Source: Tribonema minus (Eukaryota; Sar; Xanthophyceae; Tribonematales; Tribonemataceae). From it: a stretch of 64,000 nt of DNA. A program made the translations under genes and the position numbers. Numbering within the stretch: the stretch's first letter is position 1; the number at the start of each line of letters is the position of its first letter. Under the pieces are notes generated by a model. That model searched no databases and was not told where the DNA came from. It saw only the letters and a program-made list of their open reading frames with translations. Location of the stretch: contig JAFCMP010000168.1 in NCBI GenBank assembly GCA_017506865.1, positions 558,001 through 622,000 on the forward strand, given 5' to 3'. Of the stretch, positions 1 to 10,256 are shown in pieces.

Positions 1-126
1 CCCCCCCTGCTCATCTCAAGAAGAAGTGCGTAATTTGAAATGTGTGGAGTATATGAGCCTGTTCAAAATTTCAGCTGAACCGTGTCCCATCCCCTCCCCA
101 GCTCCCCCCGCCCCCCCCCCCCCCCC

Positions 127-155
127 CGCACTTCATCGGCAGCGAGGCCATGGGC
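127..155 (+). repeat. Copy of the ARP1 acceptor/exon edge
   Basis: CATCGGCAGCGAGGCCATGGG after a poly-C run duplicates the start of the exon at 319, including the C-tract and the acceptor region. The copy has lost the AG (GCACTT instead of GCAGCT) and then diverges. Confidence 0.7.
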
Positions 156-318
156 AGCAGGCGCACTTGAAGTTGACTCATCATTACACTTGTCTACCTC
201 TGCGGTGACCCCTGCGTGCGCCCTGCTCCTCATCCTATCACTTCTTGAAGCTTCAATTGAACTCTAACTCTCCCGCCCCCTCCCCCCCCCCCCCCCCCCA
301 CCCACTTACCCCCCGCAG

Positions 319-2439
319 CTCATCGGCAGCGAGGCCATGGGCGCTGCGGAGTGCCTGACCACCGCCATCGCGCGCGCCGACATGGAGCTGCGGCGCGCGC
401 TGTTCGCGTCCGTCGTGCTCAGCGGCGGCTCCACATGCCTCGCGGGCTTCGGCGACAGGTACGTATGTATGCATTAAGTGTACTTCAAGAGTGAAGTCGA
501 TCCCCCCCAGGCTCTGCACTCATTTGCGTTCGGCGTGCTTAGCGGCGGCTCCACATGCCTCGCGGGGTTCGGCGACAGGTATGTATGCATGCACTCAGTG
601 TACTTCAAGAGTGAGGGAGGCGCCCATTACCTTTGCAATTGATCGAATGTCAGAAAATAAGTAAACCTCTGTCAACTCAAATAAAAACTCAGAAAGTATG
701 ACATGACTTATTGTTGGTTGACTGGTACTTTAGGTCGTCAATCTGTTGAGAAAAGCCTTAGAAGATGCCTTGCAAATGGATTCTGTATTGTTGGTGGTGC
801 TGCACATGGTGCTATATTTATGGTTCGTGATTATAATCCAGCTAAAAACTACAACAATTTATTGGATCGTGTAATACGACACCGTGATTCGATTATCTCA
901 CATTTAAATTGGGTTTTAATTTTTTCAAGGTTCCACATTTCGGCTTATAAGCCATAAATATGTCCACAATGACACAATTTGTGTGTCGTTGTACACAATT
1001 TTGTTTTCCTGTTGTATACTTCGAGTATCAATTCAATCTGAAACCCTTGAAACTTATGAATTGGCAAGTTATTGCTCAGTTATTATCTGCCGCAGCGATC
1101 ACACAACTGACTTTTCATAGCTGTACCCGCAATAAATTTATATTGGAGCTTATTGAATTGACTAGAATAATTCAAAAAACATTGTCCGTACAAAACGTTA
1201 CATGGCTCATGATGAATCTAACGAATGCAATATAGGTGATAAAGTTATAGAAATTTGAGAAAAATCCAAGCAGTGCTTCAAGTTCTGTTCAAGCGGTACA
1301 TTACTCACAAGGTGTAAATATTTCTGCTGAACATGTTGAAATTCTTATACAACACAGATGACAGGCAAAGCGCAAATAATTACTTCAGGGGCTGCACCAC
1401 TTTCACCAAATGAATCAGTAGATAGGTTGTGCTAATAACAGCGCACGCAACCTCAATACACGTGTGGGCTGCATGCGTGCTCTGCAATCATCATGCAGTG
1501 CGTGCCACTGCAGTCCGTGTGTGTGGGCTCCATGCGCGCCACCATGGAGATGAGCTTCGAGGTGACGCAGAGTACCCCTAACCCTAACCCTAACCCTAAC
1601 CCTAACCCGGGAACTCAGTGTCCTGGAATAAAAGCAGGTCCACAAAAATCAGCACGACGAAACGGCGCGGTCGGCTCAGCTCTGCCGCGCCGCCCGCCGC
1701 GCGCGCGCACCGACCAGGCGTCATTGACAGTCGCAACCACGCAGTACTGTACAGTCCAAGGCCCGAGTATTTGCTTGATGTCCCTGGAATAAAAGCAGAC
1801 TTATGACGCAGCGCGACGAATCTGCCAGCAGCTGACCTCCCCCGCGCCGCCCGCCCGGCCGCGTGCGCACGCTAACCCTAACCCTAACCCTAACGCGCAG
1901 GCTGCTGAACGAGGCGCGCCGCATACACACATAGGCGAAGACACGCGTACTGCATGTCCCAAAATCCAGATGCCCTCATCAGCGCAAAGGCGATCCGCTC
2001 AGCTCCGCTGCCGGGCCCCGCCCACCGCGCACGCATGAGACGCTGCAGGCCGCTCAACAAGGCGCGCAGCATCGCCGCGACGCCGGAGCCGTCGACAGTT
2101 GCAACCGCACAGTACACAGTTGAAGGCCCGCATATTTGCCTCATGTCTTGAGGTGACAGCAGATTTACAACTCAGCCCCGCCGCGCCCCCGCCCTCCGCG
2201 CGCGCGCACGCTAACCCTAACCCTAAAACCTAACCCTAATGCGCAGGCTGCTCAACGAGGCGCGCCGCGCCGCGCCGCGCGGCACCAAGATCCGCATCGC
2301 GGCGCCGCCGGAGCGGCGCCTGTCGACGTGGATCGGCGGCTCCATCCTCGCGAGCCTCAGCACGTTCCGGACCATGTGGGTGACGCGCGCAGAGTACGAG
2401 GAGCACGGCAAGGGCATCATGGACGCGCGGGGGCTGTAG
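319..2439 (+). CDS. ARP1/centractin-type actin-related protein, 3' part
   Basis: Two 3' exons are seen, 319-458 and 2247-2439 (stop TAG); the 5' part lies left of the window. The junction splits an Arg codon (AG|G), which gives the core [15 protein letters not shown]. The exons encode the last third of the actin fold, including [14 protein letters not shown] and [20 protein letters not shown] and the ending [15 protein letters not shown] differ from conventional actin (GIADR, HRKCF end) and resemble ARP1, the filament subunit of dynactin that links dynein to cargo. A divergent actin or another ARP remains possible. The intron is 1.8 kb and contains plastid DNA, a copy of the donor junction and an array of acceptor copies. 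Confidence 0.75.
531..614 (+). repeat. Copy of the ARP1 exon end with 5' splice site
   Basis: Bases 531-614 repeat 411-494 about 120 bp downstream: the codons for [12 protein letters not shown], the donor CAG|GTATGTATG and the intron stretch GTGTACTTCAAGAGTGA. This is an exon-intron junction duplicated into the intron; a competing donor is preserved. Confidence 0.85.
778..976 (+). pseudogene. psaA: psaA fragment (photosystem I P700 apoprotein A1)
   Basis: Translation gives [19 protein letters not shown] and [19 protein letters not shown], a conserved PsaA segment around one transmembrane/lumen region. The frame breaks near 945. YVHNDT, the next conserved PsaA residues, resumes in another frame at 959-976. 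About 65 of roughly 750 codons remain, so this is a non-functional nuclear copy of plastid DNA. Confidence 0.9.
1181..1252 (+). pseudogene. rps17: rps17 fragment (plastid ribosomal protein S17)
   Basis: One frame reads [20 protein letters not shown], the most conserved block of bacterial-type S17. The reading frame is open only over this short piece and the flanks do not continue the gene. Plastid-encoded rps17 is typical of red-lineage plastids. Confidence 0.85.
1287..1427 (+). pseudogene. rpoC2: rpoC2 fragment (plastid RNA polymerase beta'')
   Basis: [20 protein letters not shown], then after a frameshift [20 protein letters not shown], matches the conserved rpoC2 block that usually reads QxVYxSQGVxIxDKHIEVIxRQMTSKV. 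The shift lies near 1352. The fragment is non-functional. Confidence 0.85.
1619..2275 (+). repeat. Four tandem acceptor-side units with telomere-like repeats
   Basis: Units of about 160-190 bp begin with TGTCC/TGTCT at 1619, 1779, 1953 and 2143. They share CGCGCCGCCCG-type stretches, CAGTACnnnACAGT-type stretches and, in units 2-4, a copy of the exon start GCAGGCTGCTNAACGAGGCG (1895-1925, 2041-2070, and the real exon at 2241). Runs of CCCTAA lie at 1575-1606, 1873-1894 and 2212-2238, just before the acceptor copies. Unit 4 runs into the true ARP1 last exon. Confidence 0.8.
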
Positions 2440-4476
2440 TTCAAGTTGTAGTTCAAGTTAGGGGGTGTGCGTATGTTGCGTACCCTGGGGGGAGGGGGAC
2501 GGGGGGGGGGGGCTTGTGCACGCGCGGTGCGTGTGCATGCGCAGCTGCTCCCTTCCCTGCGCCCCTACCCCCGGGACGCCCCATTCAATGTTATCGTCGT
2601 CTGTGGTGCTGTGGCGGGCGTGGAAAATGGACTTGATGTCAGTCGATCTGCTGCTCTGTGCGTGTGCTGGTGCCTGCATGCGGCATGGCGCATAGCATGC
2701 AGCTATTCTGCTGCGTCGTGCACCGTGGCGCCCCCTTTCTTGAGGTACTTATTGCGCGCTGTCGCGCTTCGCGTTGCTGTGCTAGTGTAGCTCATGAATC
2801 AGCGCCATTGAGTGCTTGCCATGCCCACCAGTGCTCAGACAGGAGCAGCACACATACCCTAGGCCAACAAGTGATGGCCATGAGCATGCTGGACTAATTT
2901 ACAGCCCGTCACTTGACTTGCCTGGTTGCTGAAAATCACAACGGAATGGTGCTCTTTTCTACTGAGTATTCACCCCCGTCCGTGTATGAGTCGCGAGCGC
3001 TCGTGTATGTCATGTTCAAATTTGTATGATTTAGAATGCACAACCAATGTGCGCGCATGGGCTTTGCAATGTAGAAGTTGTGGTCGATCTCTCTCCTCAT
3101 TTCGGAAGTCATGATTTGAAGTCTCATCCTTCAACGGCATTCCTTCACATCTGAAGCTGTCGGCATATTTGCGACCTTGCACCAGCAGACTACGTCGGGC
3201 AAAAATTGCCAATGCATTGGTACCAACAACATGTTGTTCTGATATGAGCGGAACGACAGGGACTGCAATGCCATGGGCAGCGTGACTGTGCAGCATCGCA
3301 TCAGACGACGCGCCTGTCGTTTCGCTCGTGCCAGAACAACATGTATTGGTACCACTGCCATGGCATTGCAGTCCCCCTGTGTGTGGGCATCATCTGCCAG
3401 CACATTGCTTCGAGACGCACCGCCAGCAAGCAAACAACGGCAAGCGAATTCATTAGGGCGGGGGCAGGACACACGACAGCGGGACACACACACAAACTGC
3501 ACGCAAGGCAGCATGCGCACGGCTATGTGGTGGCGCCACAATCCAGGTTGACGCTGAGTATGCAATGGTGTGGTGTACACAGGTGCACCAGTTTTCTTGT
3601 ATTTGTGCTCAGGGCGTGAAACAACCCATATGTGTACAGTTCTCCTGTACCAGATGTGTGTGCAGAGAGGTATCGTATTGCCTTGCAGGTATCGTATTGC
3701 CTTGCAACTCCCACCGTCCTCTAGCATTAAAGTGCAGACTTCCCGGCCTGCTGCCACTTGAGCCCAAAAGCCGAGTGTGTGCATGGCAAAGGGGCCTGGC
3801 CCCCCAGACATAGCCTACCATGCCGGCACAGCTGCCCGCATAGCTCTATTCAGCACAAACTTCTCTAACATGCATGACAATTATACAACATGCAATCTGT
3901 TTGCTTGTGCGCCGTGTCAGTGACCCAGCGCAGCAGCAGCCACCTACAAAGTACTGCGGTCTAGCGGACGTATAGAACAACGACTCTTGAACACCCAACC
4001 CGATCCACAAATGCGCGCGGCTGCTGCCCCTTGGACCAGCCTGGGATGAGCCGTGCTGCACTGCAGTGACGTGCCATCACGACTCGGCGGCGGCCCACCT
4101 GCAGTTTGCTAGGGCTGAAATCGCGCACAAACCATGCTCGCGCACCAAACTTTAAGCTCCAACGAGCAGGCCAATCCCTGAGGAATCTCACGACACAGCG
4201 CGCGCATGCCGTCGCGCCTTTCGTCAAGCGCATATGCCACTGCACGAAGGGACGCGCGCCGTCAAACGCGGTCTGCGCGCCGTCAAACGCGGTCTGCACG
4301 CCGCTGCAACGCACCGCAAGCGACGCGCGCAGCAGCGCCCAGCCCTTGGCCGCGAACCGTCCGCTGAACGTGCTGCGCGACCACGCGCCGCGGCGCCGCT
4401 GACGCGTCGAGCGCTGCCGCCGTGCACCCTGCAGCGCGCAGCGCGCCGCCGCCGCCGCCGCCGTCGCCGCCGCCGC
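2440..4476. other. Intergenic, no supported gene
   Basis: This lies between the ARP1 stop and the 3' end of the minus-strand gene at 4477. It holds GT-rich low complexity (2460-2530), a foldback (3219-3373), a 19-bp tandem duplication (3669-3706), a weak minus copy of the interspersed repeat (about 3590-3660) and two tandem copies of CGCCGTCAAACGCGGTCTGC (4257-4300). A 226-codon open frame at 3131-3811 (-) has no domain and spans the foldback, so it is not called. Confidence 0.6.
3219..3373. repeat. Foldback with permuted arms
   Basis: Left arm: a GGTACCAACAACATGTTGTTCTG block (3219-3257) followed by ACTGCAATGCCATGG (3261-3275). Right arm, inverted: GTCGTTTCGCTC...CATGTATTGGTACC (3316-3353) and CCATGGCATTGCAGTC (3358-3373). 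Both blocks are present in inverted form, but their order is swapped relative to a simple hairpin. Confidence 0.65.
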
Positions 4477-6345
4477 TCACGCGCCGCCGCCGCCGCCGCG
4501 GCACGTGCTGAGCAGCGCCTCAAAGTGCCCCGCGTCGACGTCCAGCAGGTTGCCGGTGAAGGTGAGGTCGAGGAAAGCGGCGTCGTTCGTCGCGTGCGCG
4601 TCGCCCGCGGCGTGGAAGCGCTGGTGCAGCAGCACCAGGTCCTGCGTGCGGCGCGCGCGGCGGCGGCGGTGGCGCGGCGCGTCGGGCGGCGGCACGGAGT
4701 AGACGACGCCGCTGAAGTTCAAGTTGTTCTTCCAGGGCGACGCGCCCTCGCGCACCGTGTAGGTGAGGCCGCCGGGCGCGGGCTTGGACATGGCGTCGTC
4801 GGGGGCGGCGAAGAACCAGCTGAGAGAGGGGGGGGGGGGGGGGGGGACGGACAGTGTCTAGTGCGACTCTGAGGCTATAAATACATCACCAGAGGCGGAA
4901 AGAAATGTGGGGGGGCGTGTACGTGAGGGGGTTGTCCCTATGTGGAGGCTGCGGGGTATCGCTGCGAAAGAAAGGGTGTGCGTACGTGCTTGTGGGTCTG
5001 GTGGAGGCTGTTGTGCGAGGCGGTGGCCGTACCCACTGCATCAGACAGCATGCTGTTGGAGTAAGTGATACAATCCAGCACGCCGATTGCATGCGCTGCT
5101 GCACATTGCTTCCCAGGCTGCAAGGCAGCCGTCCATCGCCACACACGCCCCACAAGCAAGCAGCGCCGTCACGACACTTCGCGTGTCGAGTCAGGCTCAC
5201 GCCGCAACGGCCCTGTCCAACACCGTCACACAAGCATGCAGCATCCACATAAATACTGCTTGGCGACAAACGCTCCTCGACCTACCCGTCTGAGCAGCTC
5301 TGCATCTCAAAGGCGTTGCCATAGAGCTCAACCTCGGGGAGCGCGTCCGTGATGCACACCGTGCCGCCCGCCGTGTACTCCAGGACGAAGCTCGTGCCGC
5401 TGCCGTCCCTGTTGGCGACGGCGCCGAAGCCCAGGCCGGTGCCGTCGCGCACGCGAAAGTCCATCCTGGTGTCAATCGGCACAATTCGACCATCAGAGAA
5501 AAAGAATTACGGTTAGGGTTACGGTTACAGTTAGGGTTCGGTGCATGGATGCGTCACGGCGGTCATTGCGCTACTTCGCTGCATAAGGGATTTGTGATTC
5601 AGGGTTAGGGTCAGGGTTAGGTAGTTGCGGCGGTTCATTTGTGCAGACCCGTGGCACTGCTGTGCGATTGCCTGCATCTTCATGAGAGTCGTGCGTACCA
5701 CACCCGAAAGGCGTCATGATACACACAGCGCTTGTGAAACCGCACAAGCAAACGCGCTTGTGCGGTGAGTGTTTCGCCTGGCCCCAGGCAGCTGTCTGAA
5801 CTGCAGATGGGCTACTGCGAATGAGAGGAGCCCCCCTACCCCTGCGCATAATGACGCCGTTGCATCCGCTCATGACTTCATTACCTCAGGCAGGATTTAC
5901 AAAGTCAAGTTGCTCGTTAAGTTTGTCTCTCTGGCAGTAGCCAACTGAAAAGCGGGCGCCTTATGCAACAGTCAGCAACAACGACAGTGACCTGACAGCA
6001 AGGTCGTCCCCGATGATAATCCTAGCAGCAAATGATGAGGACACTGTACTGGCGTTGCTCACATGAAGAAGTCGGTATTGCCATTACGGACGTGCGCAAC
6101 AGACCCGGTGCTCCGGAAAGAGAGTCTCAGGCGCAACCCCGTCATACAACTGACCTCGACGCAACTCTATCTCTGGCAATGACTTTCCTGTTAGAATCAG
6201 AGGATTTGTGCTGGCGTTGCTCACATGAAGTAGTCAGTGTCGCCGTCCCGGACGTGCGCAACAGACCCGGTGCACTCCTGCTCTGGAAAGAGAGTCTCCG
6301 GCGCAACCCCATCCGTCGGCTGGTCGAAAATAACCTTGCCGAAGT
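4477..6345 (-). CDS. Unrecognised protein, three 3' exons
   Basis: Exons on the minus strand are 6345-6225, 5465-5286 and 4819-4477 (stop). Phases fit: TTC AT|G ATG GAC at the first junction and GAC GG|C TGG TTC at the second. The segment reads FGKVIFDQPTDGVAPETL, then FRVRDGTGLGFGAVANR and VCITDALPEVELYGNAFE, and ends in FTGNLLDVDAGHFEALL. It has no recognised domain, transmembrane segment or repeat. An ATG at 5464 has good context, but the upstream exon splices in frame, so it is probably internal. The 5' end was not found. The 3' acceptor follows a pure-C tract, and telomere-like CCCTAA (coding strand) precedes the 5465 exon. Confidence 0.55.
6049..6150 (-). repeat. Donor-side junction copy of the 6225 exon
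   Basis: Bases 6049-6150 repeat 6207-6312 (about 80% by eye), including the exon end and the donor TTCATGTGAGCAACGCCAG. The copy lies on the intron side of the junction. Confidence 0.8.
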
Positions 6346-7373
6346 CTGTGCAACAGTACGGCGTAACAAAAGTTTGTGTTGATTGGTAGTCTTCGGGGTG
6401 TTGCGCTGTTGCGACGAGCGCGCAGCAGCAACGTAGACATGCTTCAGCGCACTTCACAGGATTAGGACTTGATTTAGTTCACGCTTGTTGCGAAGACTGA
6501 CCAGCTTTGCCCTTTCAAGCTGTGCATGATACTTCGGTTGAACAACTTTCCTCCTCAGGACTCGTTAACCATCCATGGAGGTGCAACGAGGCGAGCTTAG
6601 TCAAGGCGAAGCCACATCAGGTGATGGATCATGACAGTGGAAGTGTGATGTGAAGAGGCAACGCAGACACCCCCCAAATGTGCAGTGCATGTCATGGTAA
6701 CTAATGTTTGACTTCCTGGGGGACATCACATGCCATTTTGCAGTCCTCACTAATAATGACAAGCCTGCACACACCGAGGCAATCGCTCTCATGGCAGTAA
6801 TATTACTATCATATTAGTGAGAAAGCAATTTCTACCCCATAAGCCACAATCATGGCAATTCTGCCTCTCACAAAAACAGCAGGACTACCAATATTCATGA
6901 CTTGACGACGTCAGCTATGCAAGCCCCAATGTCATGGTCCTCACGCTGATTGAATTTCAAAGTTACCTCCGAATAGGAAGCCCACGCCTTCAGCTCTGTA
7001 GCTTGCTGGCAGGCACCACGGGCCAGGCTCACCACCCTGCTGCTGCTGCACGAACTCTGGCTCAGATGAGAACACTGATGCTGCCAGCCGATAAGCAAGG
7101 CTCATGCCACACGCAGTAGCCAGCAAAGATACCGCGACTGCAGCAGCTGTCTTGAGAGGCCTGTGTTGATTGCTAGAGTTTACGTGGGTATGAGCACCAG
7201 GCACCAGTGCAATCGTCTCATCATCCGCCATGGCTGCTTTTAACCAGCTGTCTGAAGTCCCCTCCAAGCTGTTCTTTCCTCTTTTGCTTTCTTCTTCTTC
7301 TGTGGCAGTGATTGAAGTTGAAGTGCTCGACTCTGCGGAGAACTTTTCCCTGCACTGCCAAACTCGCGTGAAG
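6346..7373. other. No gene recognised
   Basis: Upstream exons of the minus-strand gene could lie here but none could be placed by phase and homology. The stretch 6780-6900 is AT-rich. A plus-strand ATG frame opens at 7230 (MAAFNQLSEV) and runs into the next gene, but its first 48 codons show nothing recognisable. Confidence 0.5.
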
Positions 7374-8538
7374 ATGCTGTGCACAGCGCCAACTACCTCG
7401 GGCAACCAGTGCGGCTTCCCCGTAGAGGAAAATGAGGTCTGTCGCTTGCACGGCAGCCTCAAGCCGGCTCGAGGCAGGGCCCGCAACGATGGCCTGTCAC
7501 CAGCCATCACACTGCAGGGGCGGGAGTGCAAATGTTGCGTCTATGCCATCCTCACGGGCGACGGCGACTTCTGCGACATTCATAAGTCGTATTGACAGCA
7601 GGTGAGCCTGCGGCTGTGCATTCGTGGCACGATGGTGCACGGCCCTTGTGAACCAAAACATGGCATGCACATGAAGTGCACAGCGAGAACAGAACTAAGT
7701 AAGAGCGGCGACTTTGCGATGTTCGGGTGCAGCGAGCCTCAGGGACGGCGGTGTATCTCAGCCTCGTGCCGGCTCCGGGGAGGTCCCGCAACGACGGCCT
7801 GTCACCAGCTATCACTCAGGAGGGGCTGTTGTGCAAGCTGTGCATCAACTCCATCCTCAATAAGAAGGCAGGTTTTGCTTCCACCACTTGCCATTTCGAC
7901 AGCAAATAAGCCAGCTGCTGCCAGACATCCGCGACACCGTGTCACGTGACGTGGTGCTCAGCTACCGAGACGGGGAGGACATCTACACCAAGCGCAGCGC
8001 CAGCTCCCACGCGGAGCCTGAGACAGACCACACCATCGAGCTACAGGTGGTGGCCTACGCAATGACTATGGCCTTTAAAACAGCAGCACCGCTCCGAGCC
8101 CTCGCCGAGCCTGTGAGGCAGGCGCTGCACGACACGGACCAGTGCATCGAAAACTTCAACGTCACATCCCAAGCCGTCAACACAGCCAAAGGTGCGGTCT
8201 TCACCAGCTTCCTGCACGACGGCAGGAATGAGGGCTATCCGCTGCGCGCCATTGCGCTCGATAAGGCCGACGCACGTGCCTGCAGGAAGTTCATGGTCAA
8301 CATCGAGAGGGCGGTTGTGGAGGCGCGCCCATGCGTGCACGATGCCATCGGCAGCTGCAGGCGAACGGATGGCCACGCCGGAGGCGGGGAGCGCGTGGCG
8401 GAGCAGCTGGAAGTGCTGATGAAAAGGATGCAGCTCACCGAGGACACTAGGGGAGTCGAAAGTGCAAATGATCAGTCAACGCGCTCATGGAGGCAGCGCA
8501 AGCGGTGGTCGGACAACGGAGGGCGACATAGCTATTGA
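7374..8538 (+). CDS. Cys/His zinc-motif protein, unrecognised, uncertain exons
   Basis: A frame from about 7374 encodes CTAPTTSGNQC...CRLH, a C-x9-C-x9-C-x2-H motif like short zinc-binding modules in many phage, bacterial and algal-virus proteins. Next comes a block found twice: GRARNDGLSPAITLQG with CKCC...FCDIH (to 7595) and GRSRNDGLSPAITQEG with CKLC...CHFDSK (7775-7909). A 53-bp intron, 7872-7924, would join NKKA to DIRDTVSRDVVLSYRDGED in phase. The rest (7925-8538) is a charged helical region, including ETDHTIELQVVAYAM. The link between 7595 and about 7730 is unresolved because a TGA precedes the only good donor (7602). No function assigned; it could be two genes or a decaying one. Confidence 0.45.
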
Positions 8539-10256
8539 CGGCGTACATGGTACGTTGCTGCTGTCCAGCAGTCAGTTGCATCGGAGACGACATCTCATTG
8601 CAGGTAGCATTCCATCCCTTTCATGCTGCAGTCACGAACTTCAAACGTCAGCTGTGCTCCATGGCAGGCAAGTTCAACTGCTTGCCGTTCGCAGCCCCAT
8701 GTTCCCCACAATGGCATACGTGCACATGGCTGTCGTGCATGGCAACCTGCCGCATTCACATGCACAAAACCCCGCAAGCACCAAGCACCTGGAGTGAGGG
8801 TGCTGCGCGCCGCTGCGCCACGCTGGCATTACGGCTTCACACCGACACTCATTGGCAGGTCCGCCGTACTGTATGTACGCAGCATTGCGCACTCTCAATA
8901 TGTTCAGGTACACATACTGCAAGATGCAAACATGGGCAGCTATGTGCGCACTAGCATAACATTTTGCGTCACGTGCGTACAAAGGACACACCAGAAACAT
9001 CACATCGGAAGTGGCTTGCTGCCATCTCGTCTTCTCCTTTGCTGCCCCCCTTCCCCACCTGCATGCCCTGCTGTGGCCACGAACCACACATCATGATCAT
9101 GATTTGGCTTGCAATATGTGTGCATAAAGAGCTTTGCTGCATGTTCATTTGCGCCGAATCTTGCTTTGAACAATGAGAAGAGAGCAGGTGGTACTCGTTA
9201 ACTAATGCTTGTAGAGACCCCATGAGCAATCGGATGTTGCGGTGTACGGTAAGCCTATGGGTAAGTTCAATGCAGCAATCTAATTTGCTTTTGCACCCTG
9301 AACATGTGTATTGTAACACAGCCAGCCAGTCGCCAGCCATGTGTGCGAACGCCATGGCGCTCCCCACCAGCTCCTGCACAATGTGCCACAACATGCTGAG
9401 GCCAGTAAGTATTTTGCGCTTGACAAACGCAGCCTCGTGCAGCACATACGTCAACTGCTCGCCTGAGCACAATGCTAAATGCATCGCCGACGGCGCTTGG
9501 CCAGCTTGACCGGTTGCCTGTATGCCAGTCCATTTCAGGTCACAGCTGTGCGTCTGTTGTGGCGGTCCGCTGGGTGCATGCACACCATGACATGATGTCT
9601 TGATGGATCACAGGAATGCTGCTTCATTCAGTAGGCAGTTGTTTGGCAGGCAGACACGTAACTGACTTGCCAATGATCCAGACAATTTATGGTGTGATAG
9701 CACCCAACACGGTGCACGCGGGCTGCTTCTGCCAGAGTGCGCAATGGCAAAAGCAAGCGGGTAACGCACTCTGCGGTGATATATTCGCCTCCTGCACTAA
9801 TGCGTGGCACAACATTTTTTGTCTCAATGGCGACGTGCTGTTACTATATTGGATCACACCGTGTGACGCCGTTGTACTCTAGGAGCAAGGCAACCCCTCC
9901 AGGGTGACGTACGTAAGAGCTCAGGCACTTACTTTCTGAGTATATTAATATATACTGATGCATTGCTTGTGAGCACCCAGATGTCGCGCATACCCGAGGA
10001 TGTGCAAATTTTTCTTTCCCACTTTGCAGAATTTTCTGCCCTTCTTCTTGGATCCCGGAAGAGAAGAGGGACGACGAAGGTGTGTTTACTGCAATTCAAC
10101 TAGCCGGAGGCAAACATGGTAGAATAGAACTACTGTAGCATAGTAGCAGCACCGGCGGCCACAGGGCATCAGAGTGGTGCCTTCAGGTTCCCCACTTGCA
10201 GAAATGGAATGCTCCGCACACAGTCCACTGGTCACCGAGCATGCCTTCATGCGCCC
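8539..10256. other. No supported gene
   Basis: This region is of moderate GC with many stops. Short frames with Cys pairs (for example CANAMALPTSSCTMCHNM at about 9340) may be exons of the upstream gene, but no phase-consistent chain was found. AT-rich sequence lies at 9940-10030, upstream of the Nudix gene. Confidence 0.5.

Larger units (their letters stand above)
641..1427 (+). other. Nuclear plastid DNA mosaic (NUPT)
   Basis: An AT-rich block sits inside a GC-rich intron. In order it contains fragments of psaA, an unassigned stretch, rps17 and rpoC2, all on the plus strand with frameshifts and stops. These genes are not expected to be contiguous in a plastid genome, so the block looks like several plastid pieces joined at integration. 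Parts at 641-777 and 980-1180 look plastid-like but I could not assign them. Confidence 0.85.

Noticed and set aside
3131..3811. 226-codon minus-strand open frame
   Set aside because: It runs across the foldback and a 19-bp tandem duplication, has no domain and a frequent-Cys composition typical of chance frames.
5464..5466. ATG with good context as start of the minus gene
   Set aside because: The exon at 6345-6225 splices onto it in the correct phase and has its own donor copy, so the ATG is probably internal.
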